Assembly: GCA_019090225.1 (NCBI GenBank)
Contig: JAHRWI010000310.1
Location: forward strand, 1 to 15,339
Origin: Porticoccaceae bacterium
Lineage (GTDB): Bacteria; Pseudomonadota; Gammaproteobacteria; Pseudomonadales; Porticoccaceae
Length of the DNA: 15,339 bases
Direction: 5' to 3'
The translations under genes and the position numbers were made by a program. Below are positions 1 through 8,478 of the stretch, in pieces. Numbering within the stretch: the first letter of the stretch is position 1; each line of letters starts with the position of its first letter. The notes under the pieces are model-generated. The model saw only the letters and a list, made by a program, of their open reading frames with translations, was not told where the DNA came from and searched no databases.

Positions 1-2741
1 GCTACCTGCTTAATTTTCGAGCTTTTATTGGTACCGTAACGCCTGGGGTCTTCACCGCCTTCCCCTGAATTTGAACGACCCCCGAGGCTGTTAAGGGCCT
101 CAGCAAGAGATTCATGGGCTTCTGGAGACAGCGCCCCCAAAGACATACCGGCAGAATCGAAGCGGGCAATAATATCTTTGGCGGACTCGACTTGATCAAG
201 GGGAATTGAAGAATTATCGGTTTTCAGACACATTAAATCCCGCAAGGTTGTCACCGGGCGATTGTTTACCAGATCAGCATAACCTCGCCAATCGGCATAG
301 TCGCCGCTACGCACCACTTTATGGAGCGCTTGAACAACGTCGGGGTTAAACGAGTGGTATTCCTGACCGTGTATATATTTAAACAGACCACCTGGAGATA
401 TTGGCTTACGATCTTTCCAGGCAAAGCTTGCGGCTGCTTCCTGGTCTTGCTGGAAATCGGCAAAGCCTGAGCCTTGAATACGGCTAATAAGGCCAGGAAA
501 GCATAGATCAACGATTTCGTCGGCAAAGCCAACGGCTTCATAAAGCATCGCACCCCTATAGGAAGCGATCGTCGATATGCCCATTTTGGACAGTATTTTC
601 ATCAGGCCTTTAACAATACCTTTACGGTAATGCTTGAAGGCATTGTCAACATCAACTATTAACTCACCGCTTTCACACATTTCATGAAGAAGGTGATAGC
701 TGAGGTAGGGGTAAACTGCCGTTGCACCACAACCAATCAGCGTTGCGATTTGGTGGGAATCCCTGGCGGCACCGGTACTGATAATAATATTGGCATCGCA
801 ACGCAAACCCATTGCGATTAAGTGATTATGCACAGCACCAACGGCAAACACTGCTTGGATAGGGATTTCGCCAATATCTATTTTGTAATCCGACAGGATG
901 CAAATGGTCACACCATCTCGTACAGCGGCCTCGACATCAGCACACAAACATTTGATGGCCGATTCCAGATCAGTCTCAGCCGGGGTATATTTCAAGGCAA
1001 ATTTGCGGGCTTCAAAACCACCCAGGTCATTATTTTTGAGGGAAAAATATTTTCGTGGCGACAGCACTGGACTATTAAGATTAATACGCTGAGCATGCTC
1101 TGACGTTTCTTTAAAGACGTTGCGCTCTTTACCCAACTGAGTACTCAAAGACATGGCGATGCCTTCACGCAAAGGATCGATGGGTGGGTTAGTCACCTGG
1201 GCAAACTGCTGGCGGAAATAATCAAATACACTGCGGTCTTTTTCGGACAACACCGCCACCGGCGAATCATCGCCCATGGAGGCTATTGCTTCCTGAGCAC
1301 CTTCGGCTAATGGAGCGAGCACCTGCACCCGCTCCTCATGGGAGACGCCATACATTTTCATGTAACGCTGGATAATCTTATGTGAAAGGGTTCCTTCAGC
1401 CTCTAAACCATCCTGCTCCATGGTCGATTCTATGGCCTTAGCCCCCTCCCGTAGCCAGCGCCGGTAAGGCTGGGCTCCTGCCAACCGAGGATCTATCTCG
1501 TCGCGAGTTTCAATTTGGCCAGTGACAATATCAATAGACAGCATATCGCCCGGACCAAGACGACCTTTAGAAACCACAGCTTCCGGCGCATAAGGGTAAA
1601 CACCTACCTCTGAGGCAACGGTGATAATGTCATCATCGGTCAACACCCAGCGCGATGGCCGTAGACCGTTTCTATCCAGCGCACACACCGCATAACGGCC
1701 ATCGGTAATCACAAGCCCAGCAGGGCCATCCCAGGGCTCCATGTGCATGGATTGATAGGCAAAAAATGCGCGCTCGTCCGGATCTTGATCCTCGACGTTA
1801 TGCCAGGCCGGTGGAATCAACATTCGCACTGCGCGGTGCAGCGGAATACCGCCGGTTACCAGCACTTCAAGCATATTATCAAGACTAGATGAGTCTGAAC
1901 CGGTGCGATTCACCAAAGGCTCGAGTTCAGCTAATTCTGGTAACAGGAGCGTATCAAATTTAGGTGTTCTCGCAACCGTCCAGTTCCTGTTACCGAGGAT
2001 AGTGTTAATTTCACCATTGTGGGCAAGCATTCTAAACGGCTGGGCCAGTGGCCATTCCGGCAAGGTATTGGTACTAAAGCGTTGATGAAACACACATATA
2101 GCGGTCTCCAGCCTTGAGTCTGAAAGGTCCGGGTAAAAACTCGGCAAGTCCACGGGCATCATCAGACCTTTATAGCAAACCACGCCCGCAGACAGGCTTG
2201 CTATATAAAAACTTTTTTCACCCGCTAAGGATTTTTCGATGTGGCGTCTGGCAACAAACAACCGGGCATCGAAGTGGGCAGCGTCAAGTTCGTCTTCGGC
2301 AATAATAAACACCTGCTCGATCATCGGTTGTGACTTCAGGGCAATTTCGCCCAGGCAAGTATTATTGGTCGGCACCATTCGCCAACCAACTACGCTCAAA
2401 TTTTCTCGGGCTAATTCCTCCCGGATAACCGTTTTAGCCGCATCCCGCGCTGCCTCATTCTGACCTAGCATTATGGCGCCAACCGCATAGAGCTCCGGCA
2501 GATCCACCGCCAGCTCTTCTTTGACGATACCTCTAAAAAACCCATCGGGTTTTTGCATCAGCAGGCCGCAGCCATCACCCGTTTTACCATCAGCCGCAAT
2601 ACCGCCGCGGTGGGTCATGCAGGTCAGCGCCTCAATAGCTTTTTCCAACAGACCATGACTGGCATTGCCCTTTAAATGCGCAATCAGACCAAAACCGCAA
2701 TTGTCGCGAAATTCGTCTAGCCGATACAAGCCTTTAGACAT
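1..2741 (-). CDS. gltB: Glutamate synthase (NADPH) large subunit GltB, 3' end outside window
   Basis: GltB makes two glutamates from glutamine and 2-oxoglutarate, taking electrons from the small subunit GltD. I translated 913 codons in one unbroken frame from the ATG at 2739-2741. The gene runs off the left edge, so about 570 residues of a usual ~1,480-residue protein are missing. Residues 1-14 are a short propeptide ahead of Cys15 (motif DNCGFGLIAH), the N-terminal nucleophile of class II glutamine amidotransferases after cleavage. The glutamine-site signatures HQRFSTNTLPEW (219-230) and HNGEINT (241-247) follow. The central domain occupies about 470-760. The FMN-binding domain begins near 840, with GGRSNSGEGGEDPRRYGT at about 886-904 next to the window edge. 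The ribosome binding site is weak (GAG about 8 nt upstream). A candidate promoter lies about 80 nt upstream, so transcription separate from aroB is likely. gltD would be expected further left, unseen here. Confidence 0.97.
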   Translation of the reverse strand, partial: MSKGLYRLDEFRDNCGFGLIAHLKGNASHGLLEKAIEALTCMTHRGGIAADGKTGDGCGLLMQKPDGFFRGIVKEELAVDLPELYAVGAIMLGQNEAARDAAKTVIREELARENLSVVGWRMVPTNNTCLGEIALKSQPMIEQVFIIAEDELDAAHFDARLFVARRHIEKSLAGEKSFYIASLSAGVVCYKGLMMPVDLPSFYPDLSDSRLETAICVFHQRFSTNTLPEWPLAQPFRMLAHNGEINTILGNRNWTVARTPKFDTLLLPELAELEPLVNRTGSDSSSLDNMLEVLVTGGIPLHRAVRMLIPPAWHNVEDQDPDERAFFAYQSMHMEPWDGPAGLVITDGRYAVCALDRNGLRPSRWVLTDDDIITVASEVGVYPYAPEAVVSKGRLGPGDMLSIDIVTGQIETRDEIDPRLAGAQPYRRWLREGAKAIESTMEQDGLEAEGTLSHKIIQRYMKMYGVSHEERVQVLAPLAEGAQEAIASMGDDSPVAVLSEKDRSVFDYFRQQFAQVTNPPIDPLREGIAMSLSTQLGKERNVFKETSEHAQRINLNSPVLSPRKYFSLKNNDLGGFEARKFALKYTPAETDLESAIKCLCADVEAAVRDGVTICILSDYKIDIGEIPIQAVFAVGAVHNHLIAMGLRCDANIIISTGAARDSHQIATLIGCGATAVYPYLSYHLLHEMCESGELIVDVDNAFKHYRKGIVKGLMKILSKMGISTIASYRGAMLYEAVGFADEIVDLCFPGLISRIQGSGFADFQQDQEAAASFAWKDRKPISPGGLFKYIHGQEYHSFNPDVVQALHKVVRSGDYADWRGYADLVNNRPVTTLRDLMCLKTDNSSIPLDQVESAKDIIARFDSAGMSLGALSPEAHESLAEALNSLGGRSNSGEGGEDPRRYGTNKSSKIKQV

Positions 2742-2756
2742 AATTTACTCTAATAA

Positions 2757-2769
2757 AATCAATATGTTA
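2757..2769 (+). promoter_or_regulatory. IHF-like site in gltB leader
   Basis: The 13 bases AATCAATATGTTA match the IHF consensus WATCAANNNNTTR at every fixed position. The site lies 16-28 bp upstream of the gltB start codon, inside the presumed leader rather than upstream of the candidate promoter. E. coli gltBDF is known to respond to IHF and Lrp, which makes the match interesting. However, a degenerate 13-mer in AT-rich intergenic DNA can occur by chance, so this remains a candidate. Confidence 0.3.
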
Positions 2770-2818
2770 TGGATGTTCTTGCGGAGATTTACAAGCACAG
2801 AAGAGCGAAAGGACGCAC

Positions 2819-2847
2819 ATTTTACACAGAGGATGGGGGCGGGACAA
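2819..2847 (-). promoter_or_regulatory. Candidate sigma-70 promoter for gltB
   Basis: On the minus strand, TTGTCC (2847-2842, 4 of 6 to consensus) and TAAAAT (2824-2819, 5 of 6) are separated by exactly 17 bp. Initiation about 7 nt downstream would give a leader of roughly 70 nt before gltB. The element sits in the 117-bp gap after the aroB stop codon, where a gltB promoter would be expected. No terminator hairpin is visible after aroB, so read-through from the pil-aro operon into gltB also remains possible. Confidence 0.45.
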
Positions 2848-2858
2848 ATATAGTTGGT

Positions 2859-3932
2859 TTAGCGTAATTCCAGAATTGCTGCCAGCTTCGACCGATCATA
2901 GTCGGCACTGACGATCGCCGTGCCGATGGATTCTAATAACACCAATCGGATAATCCCTCGCTGAGCCTTTTTATCGACAGCCATAAGATCGAGGAACTGT
3001 TGCGCCGAGATATTCTCGGGGCGAACGACAGGTAAACCGGCCGCCCTCAGTAGATTTTCTATTCGACCCACGTCACTTGAGGTTAGCAAGCCCATGAGTC
3101 CGGACATCTGTGCGGCCATCACCATACCGACTGCTATAGCTTCTCCGTGTAGCCACGATCCATAGCCCTGATGAGTTTCAATAGCATGACCAAAGGTATG
3201 GCCCAGGTTAAGGATGGCACGAATACCGCCTTCTCTCTCGTCGGCGCTAACTACCTGGGCTTTAAGCCGACAGGAAACTTCAACGGCATAGAGTAATGCT
3301 TGATCTTTTCTTGCTAGAAGGTCCTGCATATTTTCTTCCAACCAGGCAAAAAACTCTCTGTCGATGATCAAGCTATATTTAATCACTTCGGCCAATCCAG
3401 ATTTGAACTCCCGATCAGGCAATGTTTTCAGAGTATTTATATCAATCAGTACTGCTTTGGGCTGATGAAACGCACCAATCATATTCTTACCCAGGCGATG
3501 ATTGACTGCTGTTTTACCACCAACAGAAGAATCGACCTGCGCCAGTAACGTCGTGGGGATCTGAATAAAATCAACACCTCGCTGATAGCAGGCTGCAGCG
3601 AAACCCGTCATATCACCAATAACTCCGCCCCCCAATGCAAGCAAAACGGTACCGCGGTTGTGCCCTTTTTCCAGCAATGTATTAAATATAAGATTTAAAG
3701 TGTCGAGTGTTTTGTATTGCTCACCGTCGGGGAGGACGAGCTGATCCACTTTTCGCCCACCCAACATTTTCAGCACATCGTTGAGGTAGAGAGGTGCGAC
3801 AGTTTCATTAGTCACAACCAGTACCCCCTCTCGACCGAGGTAGGGTTCCAGTACGTCTTTCACTCGCAATAGACCACGCCCAAATAAAATGGGATAGCTG
3901 CGCTCGCCAAGATCAAGGCTCAGTCTATGCAT
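2859..3932 (-). CDS. aroB: 3-dehydroquinate synthase AroB
   Basis: AroB is the second enzyme of the shikimate pathway. It converts DAHP to 3-dehydroquinate in the cytoplasm, using NAD and a divalent metal. The 357 residues are close to the usual ~360. The NAD-binding stretch GGGVIGDMTG is at 101-110. The probable metal ligands are Glu182 (LAEVIKY), His245 (NLGHTFGHA) and His262 (LHGEAIAVGM). The DSSVGGKT motif is at 134-141. The N-terminus MHRLSLDLGERSYPI aligns directly with known AroB starts, which fixes the ATG at 3932 even though no clear Shine-Dalgarno precedes it. A 79-bp gap separates it from aroK. That gap contains a TATAAA hexamer with no good -35, so I assume co-transcription with aroK and the pil genes. 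Confidence 0.98.
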   Translation of the reverse strand: MHRLSLDLGERSYPILFGRGLLRVKDVLEPYLGREGVLVVTNETVAPLYLNDVLKMLGGRKVDQLVLPDGEQYKTLDTLNLIFNTLLEKGHNRGTVLLALGGGVIGDMTGFAAACYQRGVDFIQIPTTLLAQVDSSVGGKTAVNHRLGKNMIGAFHQPKAVLIDINTLKTLPDREFKSGLAEVIKYSLIIDREFFAWLEENMQDLLARKDQALLYAVEVSCRLKAQVVSADEREGGIRAILNLGHTFGHAIETHQGYGSWLHGEAIAVGMVMAAQMSGLMGLLTSSDVGRIENLLRAAGLPVVRPENISAQQFLDLMAVDKKAQRGIIRLVLLESIGTAIVSADYDRSKLAAILELR

Positions 3933-4011
3933 ATTGTCTGGTAAGTATGAATTTAATGTAGGGGAGATTTATAAACGCAAAGGCGCCAGGGAAAGTAATA
4001 CTACCACATCA

Positions 4012-4524
4012 TCAACTGGCCTGAATCAGGCGAGCCAATTCTTCTGCGGTAGCCACTGGACTATTGTTTACACCCTCATATACAAGCTCGGCAACTTCTC
4101 TGTATAAGGGTTCTCGCTCAGCGAGAAGTTTATCAATCACTGCACGCCTGTCCGCCACCTGTAGCAACGGCCTTTTAGTATCGCGCAATGTTCTCTCGTA
4201 TAGCGTTTCCCTCGGTACGACAAAATAGACAACCAGGCCACTACTACTCATCAAAACCCTGTTCCCAGGGTCAAGCACTACACCGCCGCCCGTGGCAATC
4301 ACAACATTATTCTTCGAGGCTAATTCGGTTAACATAGCCGTTTCACGCTTACGGAAGCCGGCTTCACCTTCTACGTCAAAAATCCACGGGATGTCAGCTC
4401 CACTGCGGGCTTCGATTTCTGCATCAAGGTCAAAAAACGTAAGACGGAGCAGTTTAGCTAGTTGCCTGCCAACGGTTGTTTTGCCGGCCCCCATCGGGCC
4501 GACCAGGAAAACACATTGACACAC
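4012..4524 (-). CDS. aroK: Shikimate kinase AroK
   Basis: Shikimate kinase phosphorylates shikimate at the 3-hydroxyl using ATP, in chorismate synthesis. The 170-residue protein has Walker A GPMGAGKTT (9-17), the shikimate/Mg-binding DLD (32-34), Arg58 in FRKRE, the GGG loop (79-81), and the lid arginine in TKRPLL (116-121). These are the expected catalytic and substrate contacts. The start codon is GTG at 4524-4522. It follows the pilQ TGA stop with no spacer, which suggests translational coupling to the secretin gene. No ATG is usable, because the first in-frame one lies inside the Walker A loop. aroK-aroB downstream of pilQ is a conserved gammaproteobacterial arrangement. Confidence 0.97.
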   Translation of the reverse strand: MCQCVFLVGPMGAGKTTVGRQLAKLLRLTFFDLDAEIEARSGADIPWIFDVEGEAGFRKRETAMLTELASKNNVVIATGGGVVLDPGNRVLMSSSGLVVYFVVPRETLYERTLRDTKRPLLQVADRRAVIDKLLAEREPLYREVAELVYEGVNNSPVATAEELARLIQAS

Positions 4525-6765
4525 TCACTGGTCCAAAAGTGCGTCGTTGATTATTCTCGGCGTGATAAAAATCAGGATTTCGCGACTAGATTTATCCTTT
4601 AGATCATTCCTGAATAGTCTGCCGATATACGGAATATCTCCAAGTACGGGGACTTTCTGAACTACCCTTACTTCCTCGCTCTGAAAGATCCCGCCCAGAA
4701 CCAGTGTCTGCCCATCTCCTACCAGGACCTGGGTTTGAATCTCAGTTACGTCGATCGTGGGTTCGGAACCACCCTCAGATGTTGGCACAATTTGTCCAAC
4801 CGTATCCTGATTAATGCTCAGATCCATAATAATACGGTTATCTGGCGTTATTTGGGGTTGAACCTCTAATTTCAGTACGGCTTCTCTAAATTCCAGGTCA
4901 GTTTCACCGCTAGAGGTTCCAGTTTGATAGGGAATCTCTGTACCCGATTTTATTATCGCTGCCTGTTTATCTCCGGTAATAAGCGTAGGTCTCGCAACGA
5001 TTTCACCAAAGCCATCGTCTTCCATAGCGCTTAACTCCAAGTCGAGCATAGTATTATCTTTTAGTAACCCCAGGCTCAAACTACCAAAGGCTTGCGATGC
5101 ACCCAAATCAACTGCCAATGTTTCAGCCAGCGTCAAATCGCTTTCGTTATCTATCGTAACATTACCTAAAGCATCAACCGTAATCTCGTCAGAACTGATC
5201 GTGAATGCATCTATTACCCCGTCTGCCTTTTGCGCCTGCCTGGTTCCTGCAAAAGAAAGAATATCATCATTTGGGCGACGAATACCTGAAATTCCCCACC
5301 TGGTACCAATCTCTTTTCTATAATTGAGCGTCGCAGTTACGATCCTCGCTTCTATTTCGACCTGCCGGATGGGTGTATCAATTTGTCCGATCAGGATACG
5401 AAATCCATCTATTTTTTCCTGGACATCCGTTAGAATAATGGTATTAGTTCGTTCGTCAACAATCGCCGTACCGCGCGCTGACAATATACTCGACGTTGCA
5501 TTCTCATCGTCGCCTCCACCAGAATTTTCCCGCACATTAAACAAATCAAATAATTCGCGAGCATCAGCATACCGAACTCTGACAAAGTCGGTAACCAACG
5601 GCGCTAATTCAATTATTTGTTTATTTGCCTCCACCTGCAAACGCTCCTGCTCGGCAATCTCAACAGCAGGCGCAACCATCAACACATTGCCCTGCTGGCG
5701 TTTGTCGAGACCTTTGGCTTTCAGCACTATTTCAAGCGCCTGATCCCAAGGCACATTTTCCAAACGTAGAGTAATGCTACCGGTAACCGTATCACTAGCG
5801 ACCAAATTCAGACCGGTAAAATCGGCAATTAGCTGAAGTACAGAGCGAACTTCGATATCCTGGAAGTTTAATGATAGTTTTTCACCAGAAAATTCGAACT
5901 TGGATTTTAAATCGGCCAGCGCTTCTTTCGTTAACGGCTGCACGCTTACCACGTACTGACCATCCGCCTGGTAGGCCAAATAATCATACTCACCTACTGT
6001 CTCTATAACGACCCGCGTAGTAGCACCATCGCTTGTGCTGTCAATAGTCTTGATAGGTGTCGAAAAATCGATTACATCGAGCTTACGATCTAAAGCTTCG
6101 GGCAAAGTTGTATGATAAAAAGACAACACCACTAACGAACCTTCTCTAGATACATCGATCGGCGTTGCTGCATTAGCCAAAGCAATGGATACAATACCCT
6201 GACCCGCCTCACCTCTGCTGAAATCTACGTTTTCAACCGTATTTTCAGTTTGCCTAATAGCTATAGTGCCCGTACTGGAGCCCGCCGATGAACTTACCTG
6301 GCTCCCAGACCCTTGCCCCGTCGTGCCGACCGAGGCTTTATTGCCGACCAACAAGGTCAAACTACCCTCATTGACCGCAACCTCATAGGGAACCGGCGTC
6401 TTCAAATTGACTATCATGCGAGTTCTCCCACCCGCACTCAGGACTACCGCACTTTCGCCATTATCGAAAGATAAAGCGTATTTTTTTTCAGGCAATGCGC
6501 TTTCGGTTCCTTCGAAATCGAGAACAATTCGGGCTGGGGATTCCACCGTGTAACCTTTCGGTTCCACCGCCTGACCATCAAAGCCGAGTTTGATTTCAAA
6601 CTGCTCATTAGGCAGCGCAGAAAAGCTGATATCCTCAATAGTCGCAGCCTGGATTGTTATGGATTGCAGAAGTATTCCTGCGCCAATAACCGCCGTAACT
6701 TTATGCGCTCTTGACTTATTGAGCCAACGAATCCCCTTCATGCCAAATTCCCCAAAATTTACCAT
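4525..6765 (-). CDS. pilQ: Type IV pilus secretin PilQ
   Basis: PilQ forms the outer-membrane multimeric channel through which the type IV pilus passes. It has 746 residues. An N-terminal signal sequence is likely cut near residue 40 (after TIQA). Two AMIN domains, probably peptidoglycan-binding, lie at about 42-140 and 178-277, joined by a Gly/Ser-rich linker (about 141-168). The secretin/TonB short N-terminal (N0) domain is at about 293-366 and the N1 domain at about 390-462. The secretin pore domain occupies about 500-740 and ends with the family signature VPVLGDIPYIGRLF (705-718) and ILIFITPRII. The start at 6765 overlaps the pilP stop by one base (TAATG) and has AAGGAG at good spacing. 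An ATG at 6741 is a weaker alternative giving a shorter, more typical signal peptide. PilQ docks with PilP on the periplasmic side. Confidence 0.97.
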   Translation of the reverse strand: MVNFGEFGMKGIRWLNKSRAHKVTAVIGAGILLQSITIQAATIEDISFSALPNEQFEIKLGFDGQAVEPKGYTVESPARIVLDFEGTESALPEKKYALSFDNGESAVVLSAGGRTRMIVNLKTPVPYEVAVNEGSLTLLVGNKASVGTTGQGSGSQVSSSAGSSTGTIAIRQTENTVENVDFSRGEAGQGIVSIALANAATPIDVSREGSLVVLSFYHTTLPEALDRKLDVIDFSTPIKTIDSTSDGATTRVVIETVGEYDYLAYQADGQYVVSVQPLTKEALADLKSKFEFSGEKLSLNFQDIEVRSVLQLIADFTGLNLVASDTVTGSITLRLENVPWDQALEIVLKAKGLDKRQQGNVLMVAPAVEIAEQERLQVEANKQIIELAPLVTDFVRVRYADARELFDLFNVRENSGGGDDENATSSILSARGTAIVDERTNTIILTDVQEKIDGFRILIGQIDTPIRQVEIEARIVTATLNYRKEIGTRWGISGIRRPNDDILSFAGTRQAQKADGVIDAFTISSDEITVDALGNVTIDNESDLTLAETLAVDLGASQAFGSLSLGLLKDNTMLDLELSAMEDDGFGEIVARPTLITGDKQAAIIKSGTEIPYQTGTSSGETDLEFREAVLKLEVQPQITPDNRIIMDLSINQDTVGQIVPTSEGGSEPTIDVTEIQTQVLVGDGQTLVLGGIFQSEEVRVVQKVPVLGDIPYIGRLFRNDLKDKSSREILIFITPRIINDALLDQ

Positions 6766-7304
6766 TAATTATTCTCCTTGAGCGCCAAGGCTCGAGGCCT
6801 TTCAACCCAGCCAGTTTTACCATCTGGTACGATTTCTATCACGTCTGTTTGAGATGCGGTAACAGCGGTAATTTTCCCGTGGTTTTTACCGACATAGTTA
6901 CCTACGGTTACCCGATGCACACTACCCTCGCCATCATTTATTAAAGACCAAATCGTTCCATCTTTTTTAAAGGTCCCAACCAGGGTTAAAGACATTAAAT
7001 TAAATCCTTCTAGATATTCTTTTTCCCTATTTTCATCAGGTTTAACCGCCAACTTACCTTTCTGATCACCTCCCACCGTAACCGTCAGCGGTTTTTCAAA
7101 AGGGCTACGAAACGCCATTACACTGTATTTAAACGATTCATACATAGAAAACGTCGGCAATGGCTCTATCTCTCCTTGCGGGCGAGACCTCGCTGCGTCC
7201 ATGAACGCTTGTAAATCCCCATGCTCGTTTGCCCCACTACACCCCAAGATCATCAACGATAACCCAACGATTAGCAGAATTTTGTTAGAGGCGACTTTAT
7301 TCAT
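6765..7304 (-). CDS. pilP: Type IV pilus assembly lipoprotein PilP
   Basis: PilP is an inner-membrane lipoprotein that links the PilN/PilO heterodimer to the periplasmic N0 domain of PilQ. The 179 residues begin with a lipoprotein signal peptide whose lipobox ILGC places the lipidated cysteine at residue 22. A flexible region follows to about residue 75. The C-terminal half is a beta-rich domain (motifs LVGTFKKDGTIWSLI and VHRVTVGNYVGKNHGKI). In this domain, conserved hydrophobic and glycine positions match the PilP fold. A strong AGGAGG lies 5 nt before the ATG. The pilO TGA precedes it by one base, and its own stop overlaps pilQ, so it is tightly coupled on both sides. Confidence 0.96.
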   Translation of the reverse strand: MNKVASNKILLIVGLSLMILGCSGANEHGDLQAFMDAARSRPQGEIEPLPTFSMYESFKYSVMAFRSPFEKPLTVTVGGDQKGKLAVKPDENREKEYLEGFNLMSLTLVGTFKKDGTIWSLINDGEGSVHRVTVGNYVGKNHGKITAVTASQTDVIEIVPDGKTGWVERPRALALKENN

Positions 7305-7305
7305 T

Positions 7306-7911
7306 TCAATCCTCCTCGCCTTTGTAACGATAGGTCTTTGCTTCTAACTCAAAAACTTGACGGTCTTCCCCTTTGTTAAATTTTAATGAGTAGTCATGCA
7401 AAGTAACGATACGGGGTAGGCCGGCGACTCCACTCACGAATGTAGCGACATCGTGATACCCGCCCTCGGCAACAATCTTTATAGGCAACTCTACGTAGAA
7501 CTCCTTAGCTTTCTCGGGCTGTAGGGAAATAGTTTTAATTTCCAGGCTACTCCCGTAACCAAGATCAGTAATATCTTCAAGTAAGCCTGGCACTTCCGTA
7601 TCACCCGGTAATTGCCCCAACAGCACACTAAAAGACTCTTCAAGCTCAGCCATTTGTATCCGATAGGCTTCCAAATTAGCCACTTCAAATGCCTTTTCCT
7701 CGTAACTCGCCCGTAATACTTTTTCTTTGGCAATCGCTGAGTCAAGGACCACATAGAGATCTTTGAGTTGAAGAAAATAACCTAAAACTAATATGAGCAC
7801 TAAAACAATCGCGCACACTAACCCTCGATACAACACCGGCCACATGCCGATATTTTCGATATTAAATTCCGATATCTCGAGGTCTTTTGCTTTAAATGTA
7901 TCCGTAGCCAT
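7306..7911 (-). CDS. pilO: Type IV pilus inner-membrane protein PilO
   Basis: PilO is a bitopic inner-membrane protein that pairs with PilN to span the periplasm in the pilus alignment complex. A transmembrane helix lies at about residues 28-48 (GLVCAIVLVLILVLGYFL). A heptad-like coiled coil follows at about 50-95, and then a C-terminal ferredoxin-like periplasmic domain. I place the start at the ATG at 7911 (protein beginning MATDTFKAKD, 201 residues). The AGGAGG motif sits 10 nt upstream of this codon but only 1 nt upstream of the in-frame ATG at 7920. The upstream start would add three residues and produce an ATGA overlap with pilN. Length and topology match PilO in other gammaproteobacteria. 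Confidence 0.95.
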   Translation of the reverse strand: MATDTFKAKDLEISEFNIENIGMWPVLYRGLVCAIVLVLILVLGYFLQLKDLYVVLDSAIAKEKVLRASYEEKAFEVANLEAYRIQMAELEESFSVLLGQLPGDTEVPGLLEDITDLGYGSSLEIKTISLQPEKAKEFYVELPIKIVAEGGYHDVATFVSGVAGLPRIVTLHDYSLKFNKGEDRQVFELEAKTYRYKGEED

Positions 7912-7916
7912 TACGA

Positions 7917-8477
7917 TCATGCCTCCTTGTCAGCGGAAGGCTGAACGACCTTCACTTGCAGCTCAAACCGACTCCCGAGCTCACCCAACATAGTATCCGC
8001 CTCGACCTTGGTGAGATTCGGCTCTGTAAGCATTTGCACTGAATCCAACTGCCTCATTAAAACCGCAATCCGGCTATTTGACTCAGCGTAACCCACCAAA
8101 GATATGCTACCAGCCCTCCTCGTCATCTCAATAAAATAAACGCCGCTCGGAGTAGCCCTAACAAACTCATCATAGATCTTGACGATGTCCGCCCGGTTAC
8201 CCTGCAGAGCAAGAATAACCTCCATCCGATCAAGCATCTGTTGTCTACGAATTTTTAATTCACTAATTGCTTTAACTTTCTCGTCAAGAACCGCGATCCC
8301 TTTCTTCAAGAAATCATTACGACTATTCTGGGCATCAATCCGGCTGTTAGTCCAAAGACCCCAAGCCAAAACCGAAAACAACCCAATAACTAGTACACCT
8401 ACAACAACACCCGCGAACTCCTTACGCTTCTCCTGGCGGTGCTCTTCTCTCCAGGGGAGCAGGTTAATGTTAGCCAT
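7917..8477 (-). CDS. pilN: Type IV pilus inner-membrane protein PilN
   Basis: PilN bridges the cytoplasmic actin-like PilM and the periplasmic PilO. The short cytoplasmic tail carries INLLPWRE (residues 4-11), the conserved peptide that inserts into a groove of PilM. A transmembrane helix follows at about 21-42, then coiled-coil and ferredoxin-like periplasmic parts. I chose the ATG at 8477 (186 residues, beginning MANINLLPWRE). It has AAGGAG 11 nt upstream and matches the usual family N-terminus. An in-frame TTG at 8486 would add MNS, but it lies 2 nt from the same AAGGAG and overlaps pilM. The pilM TAG stop ends one base before the ATG. Confidence 0.96.
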   Translation of the reverse strand: MANINLLPWREEHRQEKRKEFAGVVVGVLVIGLFSVLAWGLWTNSRIDAQNSRNDFLKKGIAVLDEKVKAISELKIRRQQMLDRMEVILALQGNRADIVKIYDEFVRATPSGVYFIEMTRRAGSISLVGYAESNSRIAVLMRQLDSVQMLTEPNLTKVEADTMLGELGSRFELQVKVVQPSADKEA

Positions 8478-8478
8478 A

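Noticed and set aside
1..2741. Several short open frames on both strands within gltB could suggest a broken gene.
   Set aside because: Translating the minus strand from 2741 gives one continuous GltB frame to the window edge. The short frames are shadows.
2767..2820. A 17-codon upstream ORF (MCVLSLFCACKSPQEHP) in the gltB leader, rich in cysteine, suggestive of a leader peptide.
   Set aside because: Its ATG overlaps the candidate -10 hexamer, so it would not be on a transcript from that promoter. It also has no ribosome binding site.
5324..5743. A 139-codon plus-strand open frame inside pilQ.
   Set aside because: It is antisense to conserved secretin N-terminal domains, shows a low-complexity composition, and lacks support as a gene.
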